The notes beneath the pieces were generated by a model. It searched no databases and was not told where the DNA came from. It saw only the letters and a list, made by a program, of their open reading frames with translations. A stretch of DNA of 64,000 bases. Origin: Chryseobacterium suipulveris (lineage in GTDB: Bacteria; Bacteroidota; Bacteroidia; Flavobacteriales; Weeksellaceae). The stretch is taken from the NCBI RefSeq assembly GCF_022811685.1, contig NZ_CP094532.1, forward strand, positions 2,195,501-2,259,500. Reading direction: 5' to 3'. Shown here in pieces: positions 9,410 through 16,701 of the stretch (position 1 is the first letter of the stretch; each line of letters begins with the position of its first letter). The translations under genes were made by a program, and so were the position numbers.

Positions 9410-9841
9410 ATGTTTTCCAAAGCTTGTGAATACGCCTTAAAGGCGACCATCTATATCGCCCAGCAAAGCCACCGCAATCATCGGGTGAATGTGAAGGAGG
9501 TTTCTGACGCGGTAAATGCGCCGGTCGCGTTCACTGCAAAAATTCTGCAGCAGCTTTGCCGGGATAGTATTCTAGAATCCAACCGGGGAAAGCAGGGCGG
9601 CTTTATCTTTGAAGAAAAAAAACAGAAAAAAATCAAAATTTTCGATGTCATCCGTTTGATTGACGGCGACGGAATCTTTACCGACTGCGGTTTGGGGCTC
9701 CACAAATGTTCGTCGGAAAACCCGTGTCCCGTTCACAACGATTTCAGCGTGATCCGAAACGGTTTGCTGGAAATGACCCAGAAATATTCCTTCTACGACT
9801 TGGCCGTAAAGACCGAGAATGGTTTGGCTTGGCTTAAGTAG
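9410..9841 (+). CDS. Rrf2 family transcriptional regulator with three-cysteine cluster (NsrR/IscR type)
   Basis: 143 residues. An N-terminal winged helix (MFSKACEYALKATIYIAQQS) with the typical LQQLCRDSILESNRGKQGGF wing is followed by Cys93, Cys100 and Cys106 in GIFTDCGLGLHKCSSENPCPVH. This is the three-cysteine [Fe-S] ligand pattern of NsrR/IscR-type Rrf2 proteins, here with spacing C-x6-C-x5-C. The downstream gene is a RIC-type cluster-repair protein, a common NsrR target, so a nitric-oxide or iron-sulfur sensing role is likely. The gene is 400 bp from scdA with its own intergenic region, so regulation in trans is likelier than a shared transcript. Confidence 0.9.
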   Translation: MFSKACEYALKATIYIAQQSHRNHRVNVKEVSDAVNAPVAFTAKILQQLCRDSILESNRGKQGGFIFEEKKQKKIKIFDVIRLIDGDGIFTDCGLGLHKCSSENPCPVHNDFSVIRNGLLEMTQKYSFYDLAVKTENGLAWLK

Positions 9842-10245
9842 TCAGTATTTTATTCATACAAACTCTTCTCTTCTTTAAATTGATTGACTTATCCCGGAAT
9901 TGTGTCTTTGTTTATCTAAAATAAGCGATAGCGCCCTTGTCTATCTTTTTATTGGAGCAATTAAGAAAGTTAAACTTTGTTTGGCTTTGCGAGTATTTTT
10001 TCTCGCAAGGATCGCAAAGAAACTTTTTAACTAAAAACTGCATAGTTTTAAGATAAACGAAGGCACGTCGTTTAGCAATGACAGACAAGGTCATCACGAA
10101 AACCTAATAATTAGCCGATTGTATTTTTTTCTAAAGTCGAACTGTGATTAAATTAATGATTTTTGTCACTAATTTAATTCGGATAGTTTTATCTTATTTA
10201 AGAATTAATTGTTATATTTGTATAAGAATTTAAATCAGAATTATA
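9842..10245. other. 404-bp intergenic region with imperfect long hairpin and small palindromes
   Basis: No credible gene. A weak GATAG/CTATC stem (9927-9945) followed by five T may end the Rrf2 transcript. Positions 9968-10032 form a long imperfect inverted repeat: outer arms AGTTAAA/TTTAACT, inner arms TTGCGAG/CTCGCAA, with a GGATCGCAAAG motif of a type I recall from intergenic repeats in flavobacteria. A further TAAACGA/TCGTTTA stem is at 10054-10074. The last 100 bp carry the scdA control region. Confidence 0.5.
10147..10178. promoter_or_regulatory. Candidate operator palindrome upstream of scdA
   Basis: ATTAAATTAATGA and TCACTAATTTAAT are 13-bp inverted arms with one mismatch and a 6-bp spacer. 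A TATATTTG -7 box follows at 10213-10220, about 35 bp downstream, and the scdA ATG is at 10246. Size and place suit a dimeric regulator such as the adjacent Rrf2 protein or a CRP/FNR-type nitric-oxide sensor. The identity of the binder is inference. Confidence 0.5.
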
Positions 10246-10965
10246 ATGTTGACTCAAGAAAAAACCATTGGCGATTATGTCGCGGAAGATTACAGAACTG
10301 CCGAAGTCTTCAAAAAATATAATATCGATTTCTGCTGCAAAGGCGGACGAACAATCGAGGAAGCCGCTGAAAAGAAAAATATCGACGCCGGCAAAATTTA
10401 TCAGGATCTCGAAAAAATTGGTGAAAGAACAGATTCTTCCAATATCGACTTTAAATCCTGGCCGCTTGATTTATTGGCAGATTATGTAGAAAAAACGCAT
10501 CACCGCTATGTCGAGGAAAAATCATTAATGATCATCCCTTATCTCGAAAAATTATGCAAAGTGCACGGTGACCGACATCCTGAATTATTCGAGATCACCA
10601 AACTGTTCAAGGAAAGTGCAGGAGATTTGGCGGCACACATGAAGAAGGAAGAACTCATTTTGTTCCCGTTCATCAAGAAAATGGTTGATGCGGAAAGAAA
10701 AGGAGAAAGTGTGGAAAGAAAGCAGTTCAGCACCGTGGAAGATCCAATCGAGGCGATGAAGGATGACCATTCGTTAGAAGGAGAGCGTTTCGAAAAAATC
10801 AGCGAGTTAACCAACGGTTACCAAATTCCAGCGGACGGTTGCGGAACTTATCAGGTGACTTTCAAGATGATCGAAGAATTCGCGAACGACCTACACAAGC
10901 ACATCCACTTAGAAAATAACATTCTTTTCCCGAAAGCAATCGCTTTGGAGAAAACCCTTAACTAA
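10246..10965 (+). CDS. scdA: Iron-sulfur cluster repair di-iron protein (RIC/ScdA/YtfE family)
   Basis: Repairs iron-sulfur clusters damaged by nitric oxide or oxidants through a di-iron centre. The N-terminal DUF542 domain (about 1-65) carries the double cysteine NIDFCCKGG at residues 30-31. The C-terminal hemerythrin-like domain (about 80-235) supplies the iron ligands in KTHHRYVEE, GDRHPELFEI, HMKKEELILFPFI, DDHSLEG and HKHIHLENNILFP. Length 239 is normal. Preceded by a palindrome and a -7 box, and by an Rrf2 regulator with an Fe-S ligand set, which supports NO-responsive control. An intrinsic terminator follows immediately. Confidence 0.94.
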   Translation: MLTQEKTIGDYVAEDYRTAEVFKKYNIDFCCKGGRTIEEAAEKKNIDAGKIYQDLEKIGERTDSSNIDFKSWPLDLLADYVEKTHHRYVEEKSLMIIPYLEKLCKVHGDRHPELFEITKLFKESAGDLAAHMKKEELILFPFIKKMVDAERKGESVERKQFSTVEDPIEAMKDDHSLEGERFEKISELTNGYQIPADGCGTYQVTFKMIEEFANDLHKHIHLENNILFPKAIALEKTLN

Positions 10966-10981
10966 ATTCACTGTTTTTTTG

Positions 10982-11016
10982 AAATCCGCTTTAGTAAACT
11001 CTGGAGCGGATTTTTT
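10982..11016 (+). terminator. Intrinsic terminator of scdA
   Basis: Inverted arms AAATCCGCT (10982-10990) and AGCGGATTT (11005-11013) are followed by a T-run, 17 bp after the scdA stop. Confidence 0.8.
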
Positions 11017-11032
11017 GTTATGCTTGTATAAA

Positions 11033-11083
11033 AAAAGACTGTTGTTTTATCGCAACTGTCTTCATTGCAGAGAGGAAGGGATT
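11033..11083 (-). repeat. Scar A: tRNA-Ser 3'-end copy with its own terminator
   Basis: TTGCAGAGAGGAAGGGATT at 11065-11083 is a 19-bp copy of the 3' end of the tRNA-Ser gene at 32210-32296. On the minus strand it is followed by a hairpin (AAGACaGTTG / CAACaGTCTT, one mismatch) and seven T at about 11033-11060. This is the same order, tRNA end then terminator, as at the present tRNA gene. It looks like the displaced end of the tRNA locus left by an older integration. Confidence 0.65.
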
Positions 11084-11191
11084 AACTTCGTTTTTCCCGA
11101 AGAGTGTGTTTCAAAACTTACAGAACAAGAATTTGTCATATTTTTTGTTCCCCAAAGTATTGCTAAAATAAATTTTTGACAACTTCGGAGA

Positions 11192-11220
11192 ACAAAAAAA
11201 CCGCTGATTACCCAGCGGTT
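11192..11220 (-). terminator. Displaced tRNA-Ser terminator next to attL
   Basis: AACCGCTG and CAGCGGTT (11199-11206, 11213-11220) form a stem. On the minus strand it is followed by a run of seven T. It stands directly beyond the left tRNA-end copy, where the original tRNA terminator would lie before the island came in. Confidence 0.6.
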
Positions 11221-11227
11221 CTGTAAG

Positions 11228-11246
11228 TTTTGCAGAGAGGAAGGGA
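11228..11246. repeat. attL core: 19-bp direct repeat of tRNA-Ser 3' end
   Basis: TTTTGCAGAGAGGAAGGGA occurs here and at 32205-32223, where it forms the last bases of the tRNA-Ser gene. The two copies enclose the integrase, mobilization and defence genes. Such end duplications are made by tyrosine recombinases that use a tRNA 3' end as attachment site. Confidence 0.85.
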
Positions 11247-11363
11247 AATGAACCTTTCTAGAATCAGCATTCCTTTTCATATATAAATATACTACTAATC
11301 AATAATTTATCTATATTTGCATAGATGGATATAACTTGTTTTTATATTTAATTATAGAAGTAG

Positions 11364-11383
11364 TAGCACCTAAATTAGCACCT
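11364..11383. repeat. Left arm-type repeat pair of the island
   Basis: TAGCACCTAAATTAGCACCT contains two TAGCACCT units 12 bp apart and is identical to 32146-32165. It sits in the integrase leader, between a TATATTTG -7 box (11312-11319) and the GTG at 11384. Repeats at both ends inside the core sites suggest arm-type binding sites for the integrase N-terminal domain. Confidence 0.65.
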
Positions 11384-12625
11384 GTGAATTTCACCTTTAA
11401 ACTTAAAGAACCCAAATCAGATAAATTGACTTTAATATACTTTCGTGCATACTTTGGCAATGAAAGAAAAAATTTCATTTATTCCACTGGTGAAAATATC
11501 TTGGCTTCAGAGTGGGATTTTAAGAATAGACAACCAAATGACCTTAATGGCAGAACCGCCAAATCGGATAACCATCGAACTATAAAAAAACAATTAGACA
11601 GGTATAGTTCCACTTTTACCGAAATTGTAAATCGATACAAGAACATTAATGAGCAACTCACTACTGACGCACTGAGACAGAGATTTGACGAAGAATTCAA
11701 AAAAGTAAAAGTTAAGGATGATTTTTTTCGTCTATATGAACAATTCATTGAAGAAAAAGAAAGTGACTACACAGGAAAGGGAATCTCCAAATCCACAAAA
11801 ACACGATATGAATTTAATAAAAATCTTTTGCAATAATTTCAGGATAAAACAAAAATCAAACTTAGTCTTTCTAGTTTAGATGAGAAAATCTATAACCGAT
11901 TTTTGAAATACTGTATTGAAGTTAAAGATCATTCTGCAAACACCATACATCGAGATGTGGGAATGCTCAAAACATTCCTTTATTGGGCATTAAATAATAA
12001 GTACACTTACAATAATGATTTTATTCAGTTTAAGAAACCACCAAAGTTTAGAACCGATGAAATTGCGTTGAATTATCAGCAGGTTGAGCAAATATATAAT
12101 CACGACTTTTCGAAGAATAAAAAGCTCGAAAGAGTACGAGACTTGTTTGTGTTTGGTTGTACATCGGGAATGCGTTTTGGAAATTATTCTGCAATTTCAA
12201 GAGAAGATATTCAAGATGGATTCATTAGGGTAATTGATCTAAAAAGCAAGTCTAAAAGCTTGGCAATTCCTCTTAATAGTATTTCGAAAGCAATCTTGGA
12301 AAAATATGATTATGAATTGCCTCGAATCAGTAATCAAAAGATGAATGAGTATATAAAAGATGTATTCAAGGAATTGGAGTTCACAGAAGACATCAAAAAA
12401 ACTATGAAATACGGTGACGAATTGGTCGAAAAAACTTCAAAATTTTGGGAGAGAATTTCTTCCCATACCGCAAGAAGAAGCTTTATAACAATAATGAAAA
12501 ACAATCGCGTCCCAGACAAAGTAATTATGTCGTACACTGGACATACGAGTTTGGAGGTTTTCAACACTTATTATAGACCGAGTGAAGAAGATAAAATTAA
12601 TTATATGAACGAAGTTTTTAAGTAG
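11384..12625 (+). pseudogene. Tyrosine recombinase/integrase interrupted by an in-frame TAA
   Basis: Two open segments (to 11836, and from 11903) are in the same reading frame and are separated by one ochre codon at 11834-11836. Reading through gives ...NKNLLQ*FQDKTKIKLSLSS..., a continuous integrase. The arm-binding and SAM-like core-binding domains lie before and around the stop. The catalytic domain after it keeps Arg in CTSGMRFGN, Lys in VIDLKSKSK, HTARR, GHTSLEVF and the nucleophile Tyr in NTYYRP. The likely start is GTG 11384 (VNFTFKLKEPK); a TTG at 11336 gives a longer frame that codes through the 20-bp repeat. Position 118 bp inside attL is typical. Either the element is frozen, the stop is suppressed, or the base is a sequencing error. 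Confidence 0.85.
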
Positions 12626-12627
12626 TA

Positions 12628-13365
12628 ATGGATAATAACAAAAAAATATACGGAAAGTGGTTGCCTTGGGATGAAATACTTGCCATTCCTTTCTTGATTT
12701 TTTCGAGGGTCAGAGGAAAAAATATCAGAACGTTATTACATGAAAAAATTCTAAAAGCACAAAAAATTGCTGAAGTCACTGAAGTTACAATAAAAGATAG
12801 AGATGAATATTTGCTGGAATATGAAAGCCTAGATAATTTCTTTGCAATTCACTTCAGAAATATAGAGAAATCAAGAAATCACACATTTGAGGGAATGATT
12901 GACTACTGTTTAAATCAATACAAGAGAGAATCTTTTCGAAATCTTACCGCAAGCAGAATCGTAATTCTTGAAGAAAATTTTCTTAAAGGTGCTGAAAAAA
13001 CACTTAAGCTTTATTTTTTATTGGATAAAAAAGTACATCGCAAATTAGTATTGAAAGATATTTTGATTGGTGAGAATACAGAAACAAAACTCAAAAAATT
13101 TCTAACTGACAAAAGGTTTATTGACGAGAATCAAAATTTAATTGTAGATAATAAATCATTATTCATTCGCCTGCACAAATTATTGCAGGATGAGGCTTAC
13201 ATTAATACCGAATATAATGCGAATACTATTATGGATATAATGGATCGCGAATACAACTCCATCTTTGATAAGGGCACTTTTTCTAGAGCCATTGCAAGAA
13301 GTCTAAGTGATAGTGAAAAAAAGATGCAGGAAGAATTATTAAAAGCACTGAAAATCAAAGATTAA
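12628..13365 (+). CDS. Unknown protein following the integrase
   Basis: 245 residues, charged and mostly helical by eye, beginning MDNNKKIYGKWLPWDEILAIPF. No signal peptide, membrane segment or motif I can name. It starts two bases after the integrase stop and is probably translated with it. The position between integrase and excisionase suggests a role in the life cycle of the element, but nothing in the sequence shows which. Confidence 0.75.
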   Translation: MDNNKKIYGKWLPWDEILAIPFLIFSRVRGKNIRTLLHEKILKAQKIAEVTEVTIKDRDEYLLEYESLDNFFAIHFRNIEKSRNHTFEGMIDYCLNQYKRESFRNLTASRIVILEENFLKGAEKTLKLYFLLDKKVHRKLVLKDILIGENTETKLKKFLTDKRFIDENQNLIVDNKSLFIRLHKLLQDEAYINTEYNANTIMDIMDREYNSIFDKGTFSRAIARSLSDSEKKMQEELLKALKIKD

Positions 13366-13379
13366 ACTTTACGAAATTG

Positions 13380-13450
13380 AGTAAAATTGCATAAATAAAT
13401 TTTACTCCAAAATATTTTTGTTGGCATAATTAGAAAAGTACAAATTATGC
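13380..13450. promoter_or_regulatory. Control region of the excisionase-like gene: two palindromes and a -7 box
   Basis: AGTAAAATT/AATTTTACT (13380-13388, 13398-13406) is a perfect 9-bp inverted repeat. TATTTTTG at 13413-13420 matches the -7 consensus. GCATAATT/AATTATGC (13424-13431, 13443-13450) is a perfect 8-bp inverted repeat that covers the leader and start codon. Together they look like an autoregulated promoter. Confidence 0.5.
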
Positions 13451-13722
13451 AAACAAATCCATTCCAAACAATTCTAGATGAGTTGGACGAAGTAAAACAA
13501 CTTCTCTACTCTATCCGAAAAGAACCGGAACTTGAACTAAAGAAAAGGTTCTACTCAATGAGAGAGTCCGCATCAATTCTGAAAGTGGACTATCAGACCA
13601 TAAGATCACATATTCTTAAAGGGAATATCAAAGCTGAAAAAATCGGGAGATTCTACCGAATTAATCATCTTGATTTGATGTCCGCGTTAGACGACGTAAA
13701 ATCTCTGAAATACAAACGTTAA
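13447..13722 (+). CDS. Excisionase-like helix-turn-helix DNA-binding protein
   Basis: 91 residues. The C-terminal half is a MerR-like winged HTH typical of Xis proteins (RFYSMRESASILKVDYQTIRSHILKGNIKAEKIGRFYRI, about residues 39-77), followed by NHLDLMSAL. The N-terminal 35 residues are a short helical extension. Excisionases bend att DNA and bias integrases toward excision; in Bacteroidota mobile elements the same fold also regulates the replication and transfer genes. Its gene has its own palindrome-rich promoter and lies ten bases before the helicase gene. Confidence 0.8.
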   Translation: MQTNPFQTILDELDEVKQLLYSIRKEPELELKKRFYSMRESASILKVDYQTIRSHILKGNIKAEKIGRFYRINHLDLMSALDDVKSLKYKR

Positions 13723-13732
13723 ACTTCACACG

Positions 13733-14971
13733 ATGAAAAAAGAACAGAATCACCCTGTTCCATACATTCGTGTGGGGACAGTGTATTATAAGATTATTCA
13801 GAAACCACAAATTTCCGGTGATAAGATTTCTACCTTAACGCGCTGGTCTCGTGAAACCATTATTCAAGACCATGAGCGAAATTATTTGGTTAAAATCCCA
13901 AAATATGATGGTTTTTGTTGCATTCCTGACAATTTGAATTTCAAGCAAAACGTAGAAAATTTTTATAACATCTACAATGAAATTCCTTTCCAACCGGTCG
14001 TTGCAAAAGTTACTATAGATGACATTCCATTTCCTTTACAGTTTTTAGAACACATTTTTGGAAAACAGATAGACCTCGGTCTTGATTATCTGAAAATCCT
14101 ATTGATTAACCCAACACAAATTCTTCCAATTTTATGTTTGGTAAGCAAAGAAAGAGCAACAGGAAAAACCACTTTCATAAAATGGCTTAAGGAAATTTTC
14201 GGACTAAATATTACTTACATTAAAGGAGATTCCTTTAATAGTCAATTCAATTCAGACTGGGCTTCTATGCTTCTAATCGCAATTGATGAAGTGTTTTTTG
14301 ACCGAAAAGAAATCACCGAGCGCTTGAAATATCTTTCAACGACAAACAAAGATAAACTTGAGAATAAGGGTAAAGACCGAGAGGAAATTGACTTCTTTGG
14401 AAAGTTTATTCTCTGCAGTAACAATGAGGATAATTTCATTCAAATAGATGAAAACGAAATCAGATTTTGGATTTTGAAAATCAATCCAATTAAGACAGAG
14501 AACACAGAATTTCTCAATAATCTTAAAAAGGAAATTCCATTATTCCTAAAATATCTTATTGATAGGTCATTCTATTCCCAAAAAAAGAGCCGAATGTGGT
14601 TCGCTCCTCAAGACATCAAAACCAAAGCACTTCAGAAACTTGTCTTCCGAAATAACAACAAACTAGAATCAAAAGTTATAGAACTTCTTTTTGAATTCTT
14701 TGAATCAATCGATGATACCACTATTAATGTTGCTCCGCAGGACATTTTGAATATGCTTAACCGAATGTTTAGACTAACATACTTCACGAGAAATGATGTC
14801 CGCAATGTTTTGAAAGAACATTGGAAATTGACAGCTCAATCCAATTCCCTCGCATACATCCGATATGATATCGACCATGCAGGTGTTTTTTATCAGAACA
14901 ATGCAAAAGGGAGATATTTTACTATTGAAAAGGACTTTATCCTCAAAAAGTATGATGATTTGATGAAGTAA
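13733..14971 (+). CDS. D5-like (DUF5906-type) replicative helicase, SF3-like ATPase
   Basis: 412 residues. A P-loop ATPase core has Walker A SKERATGKTTF near residue 142, Walker B MLLIAIDEVFF near residue 180, and a sensor-like FILCSNNEDNF near residue 223. These are the motifs of phage and plasmid D5/DUF5906 helicases. The primase half usually found in front is absent; a separate toprim primase is encoded next. Together they probably support replication of the excised element. The 3' end of the gene already contains GATGA repeats that continue into the following gap. Confidence 0.78.
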   Translation: MKKEQNHPVPYIRVGTVYYKIIQKPQISGDKISTLTRWSRETIIQDHERNYLVKIPKYDGFCCIPDNLNFKQNVENFYNIYNEIPFQPVVAKVTIDDIPFPLQFLEHIFGKQIDLGLDYLKILLINPTQILPILCLVSKERATGKTTFIKWLKEIFGLNITYIKGDSFNSQFNSDWASMLLIAIDEVFFDRKEITERLKYLSTTNKDKLENKGKDREEIDFFGKFILCSNNEDNFIQIDENEIRFWILKINPIKTENTEFLNNLKKEIPLFLKYLIDRSFYSQKKSRMWFAPQDIKTKALQKLVFRNNNKLESKVIELLFEFFESIDDTTINVAPQDILNMLNRMFRLTYFTRNDVRNVLKEHWKLTAQSNSLAYIRYDIDHAGVFYQNNAKGRYFTIEKDFILKKYDDLMK

Positions 14972-15160
14972 TTGCTATTGAAAAGAAAAACAATCAGTTA
15001 TGGTTCATCAAAACCCTCATCAAAATCATTTAACCTGTTTTTTGATGACAAAATGATGAATAGAAATAAACCAATTTGATGAAATGATGAAGTACTGATG
15101 ACGTGATAATCATTTAAAGCCCAACTGATTACAAAACTATGTCATCAAATCATCAAAATA
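14950..15160. repeat. GATGA/TCATC iteron-like cluster, candidate replication origin
   Basis: At least nine GATGA or inverted TCATC words occur here. TTTGATGA-n-ATGATGAA occurs twice in direct orientation (15041-15060, 15075-15091). TCATCAAAA occurs at 15005-15013 and 15017-15025, and the inverted form TCATCAAATCATCAAAA at 15142-15158. The 220-bp gap between helicase and primase has no ORF. Repeats between two replication genes suggest an origin or an initiator-binding site. Confidence 0.5.
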
Positions 15161-15191
15161 GAAACAGCTTTTAATTAATAAAAACAAAACA

Positions 15192-16103
15192 ATGAATTGC
15201 AAACAGGCAAACGAAAATATCAGCATCAGGGAAATCTTGGAGAGCTTTTCTCTTTTCCCGAGCAAAGACAACCGAAGAACCGCTTTTTATCTTGCTTTTG
15301 ACCGTGAGGAAAAAACACCAAGTCTTTCGGTGAACTATAAAAAGAACACCGCATTTGATTTTGGAACAGGAGCGAAATACGACAATGTTTCCTTGGTTCA
15401 AGGAGTCAAAAAATGTTCGGTTTCCGAAGCGTTGGAATATTTGAAAAGATTTGATTATTCAATTCCGACAAATCAGAAAATTGAAACAGATAATTTCAAA
15501 CCAAAATCAGGATATCAGATTTTCGAAATCAAGGAAGTCGAACATCCAAGTTTGATAGAATATCTAAAATCAAGAAAACTCGATTCCCTGAAATCCGAAC
15601 TCAAAGAAATCCATTATGAACTAAACGGAAGGAATTACTTCGGATTGGGATTCAAAAATGATTCGGACGGATTCGAAATGAGAAATCCATACATCAAACT
15701 TTGCTTGGGAAAAAAAGACCTCACTTCCATAAAAAATCAATCCAAAACTTTAAGGATTTTTGAAGGATTTGCAGATTATCTGTCGTTCAAAATTTTGGAA
15801 AAATCACTCGAAAAAGAACCTTCGGATTACATCATTTTGAATTCCGTAACGATGATTTCAAAAGTCAAAAATCAACTCGAAAATTATCAAAATATTGAAC
15901 TCTTTTTGGACAATGACAGGACAGGAGATTCCGTAACTGAAATCCTCAAAAAACAAAATTCCAATGTTTCTGATGAACGGATTTTATTCAAAAATCACAA
16001 AGACTTAAATGAGTTTTTAATCAGTGGGAACCTGCGTGAAATGGATATAGGTTTAGAAGAAAGAGACCTGCGTGAAATAACGACTCGCAAAATCGGCAGA
16101 TAG
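15192..16103 (+). CDS. Toprim-domain DNA primase of mobile elements
   Basis: 303 residues. The N-terminal 95 residues resemble the CHC2-like entry domain of DnaG/TraP-type primases (REILESFSLFPSKDN, FDREEKTPSLSVNYKKNTAFDFGTG), but I see no full set of zinc-binding Cys/His, so the finger is degenerate. The C-terminal half is a toprim fold with the glutamate motif LRIFEGFADYLSFK and the aspartate motif IELFLDNDRTGDS. It would make primers for replication of the element or for the strand received in transfer. The coding DNA is less AT-rich than the mob genes that follow. Confidence 0.8.
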   Translation: MNCKQANENISIREILESFSLFPSKDNRRTAFYLAFDREEKTPSLSVNYKKNTAFDFGTGAKYDNVSLVQGVKKCSVSEALEYLKRFDYSIPTNQKIETDNFKPKSGYQIFEIKEVEHPSLIEYLKSRKLDSLKSELKEIHYELNGRNYFGLGFKNDSDGFEMRNPYIKLCLGKKDLTSIKNQSKTLRIFEGFADYLSFKILEKSLEKEPSDYIILNSVTMISKVKNQLENYQNIELFLDNDRTGDSVTEILKKQNSNVSDERILFKNHKDLNEFLISGNLREMDIGLEERDLREITTRKIGR

Positions 16104-16110
16104 GTTGTGC

Positions 16111-16189
16111 AAAAAGTACCCTACGTCCGACCATTAGCGTGTCGTCGGTAGGGATTTTTGATTTTCTCCTGCCGTCGAAAATACTTTTT
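16111..16189. other. Candidate origin of transfer (oriT)
   Basis: It lies in the 148-bp gap before mobC. Outer inverted arms AAAAAGTA (16111-16118) and TACTTTTT (16182-16189) enclose a second inverted repeat, CCCTACgtCCGAC (16119-16131) and GTCGGTAGGG (16144-16153). TCCTGCC follows at 16167-16173 and resembles the CCTG/C nick sequence of IncP-type MOBP relaxases. Position next to mobC and relaxase and nested palindromes are the usual oriT layout. Confidence 0.6.
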
Positions 16190-16251
16190 TGAACTAAAAA
16201 TTCGGATAGTAAACAAGATGATTTACAATTTTAACATTAAATACAAATATT

Positions 16252-16701
16252 ATGGAAAATGATTTTTTAACCGATTTTGTACAACGAATATCGAAAGAAG
16301 AAGAGATGAGAAATGCAGAAAAAAAACGAAAAGAATTCTTTAGAGAAATTGGTAGAAAAGGTGGTCTCCGGAAAAAGACATCCACTCATTTTTTGAGAAA
16401 ATTCACTGTGAGATTTACAGAAAATGAATTCGAAGAAATTCAGAAGTTATCCAAAAAACATAGCCTTAAAATCTCGGAATATATAAGGTTGGTTTTGACG
16501 GAAAAAGAATTAAAAATAAATGAATTTAGAACGGATGAAACCTTATTGTCATATGCCAATAACTTTACGCATATCAAAAATCTATTGCGACATCGTGAAT
16601 GGAATGTTTTTGAAAACAAAAAAATCATTCTTCAAGAAATTGAAAAAGTGACCGAATTGATGCGTAGATATCTAATTGAAAAACTTATTGAAAATGAATA
16701 A
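16252..16701 (+). CDS. mobC: MobC-type plasmid mobilization relaxosome protein
   Basis: 149 residues. A basic N-terminal region (EEMRNAEKKRKEFFREIGRKGGLRKK) precedes a ribbon-helix-helix-like segment (KFTVRFTENEFEEIQKLSKKHSLKISEYIRLVL) and a helical C-terminus with NFTHIKNLLRH, the usual MobC signature. It binds oriT and helps the relaxase open the strands. It lies directly after the candidate oriT and overlaps the relaxase gene by eight bases. Confidence 0.85.
   Translation: MENDFLTDFVQRISKEEEMRNAEKKRKEFFREIGRKGGLRKKTSTHFLRKFTVRFTENEFEEIQKLSKKHSLKISEYIRLVLTEKELKINEFRTDETLLSYANNFTHIKNLLRHREWNVFENKKIILQEIEKVTELMRRYLIEKLIENE

Noticed and set aside
10979..11179. 66-codon open frame after scdA
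   Set aside because: It covers the scdA terminator and the tRNA-end scar A, with no family features; non-coding debris explains it better.
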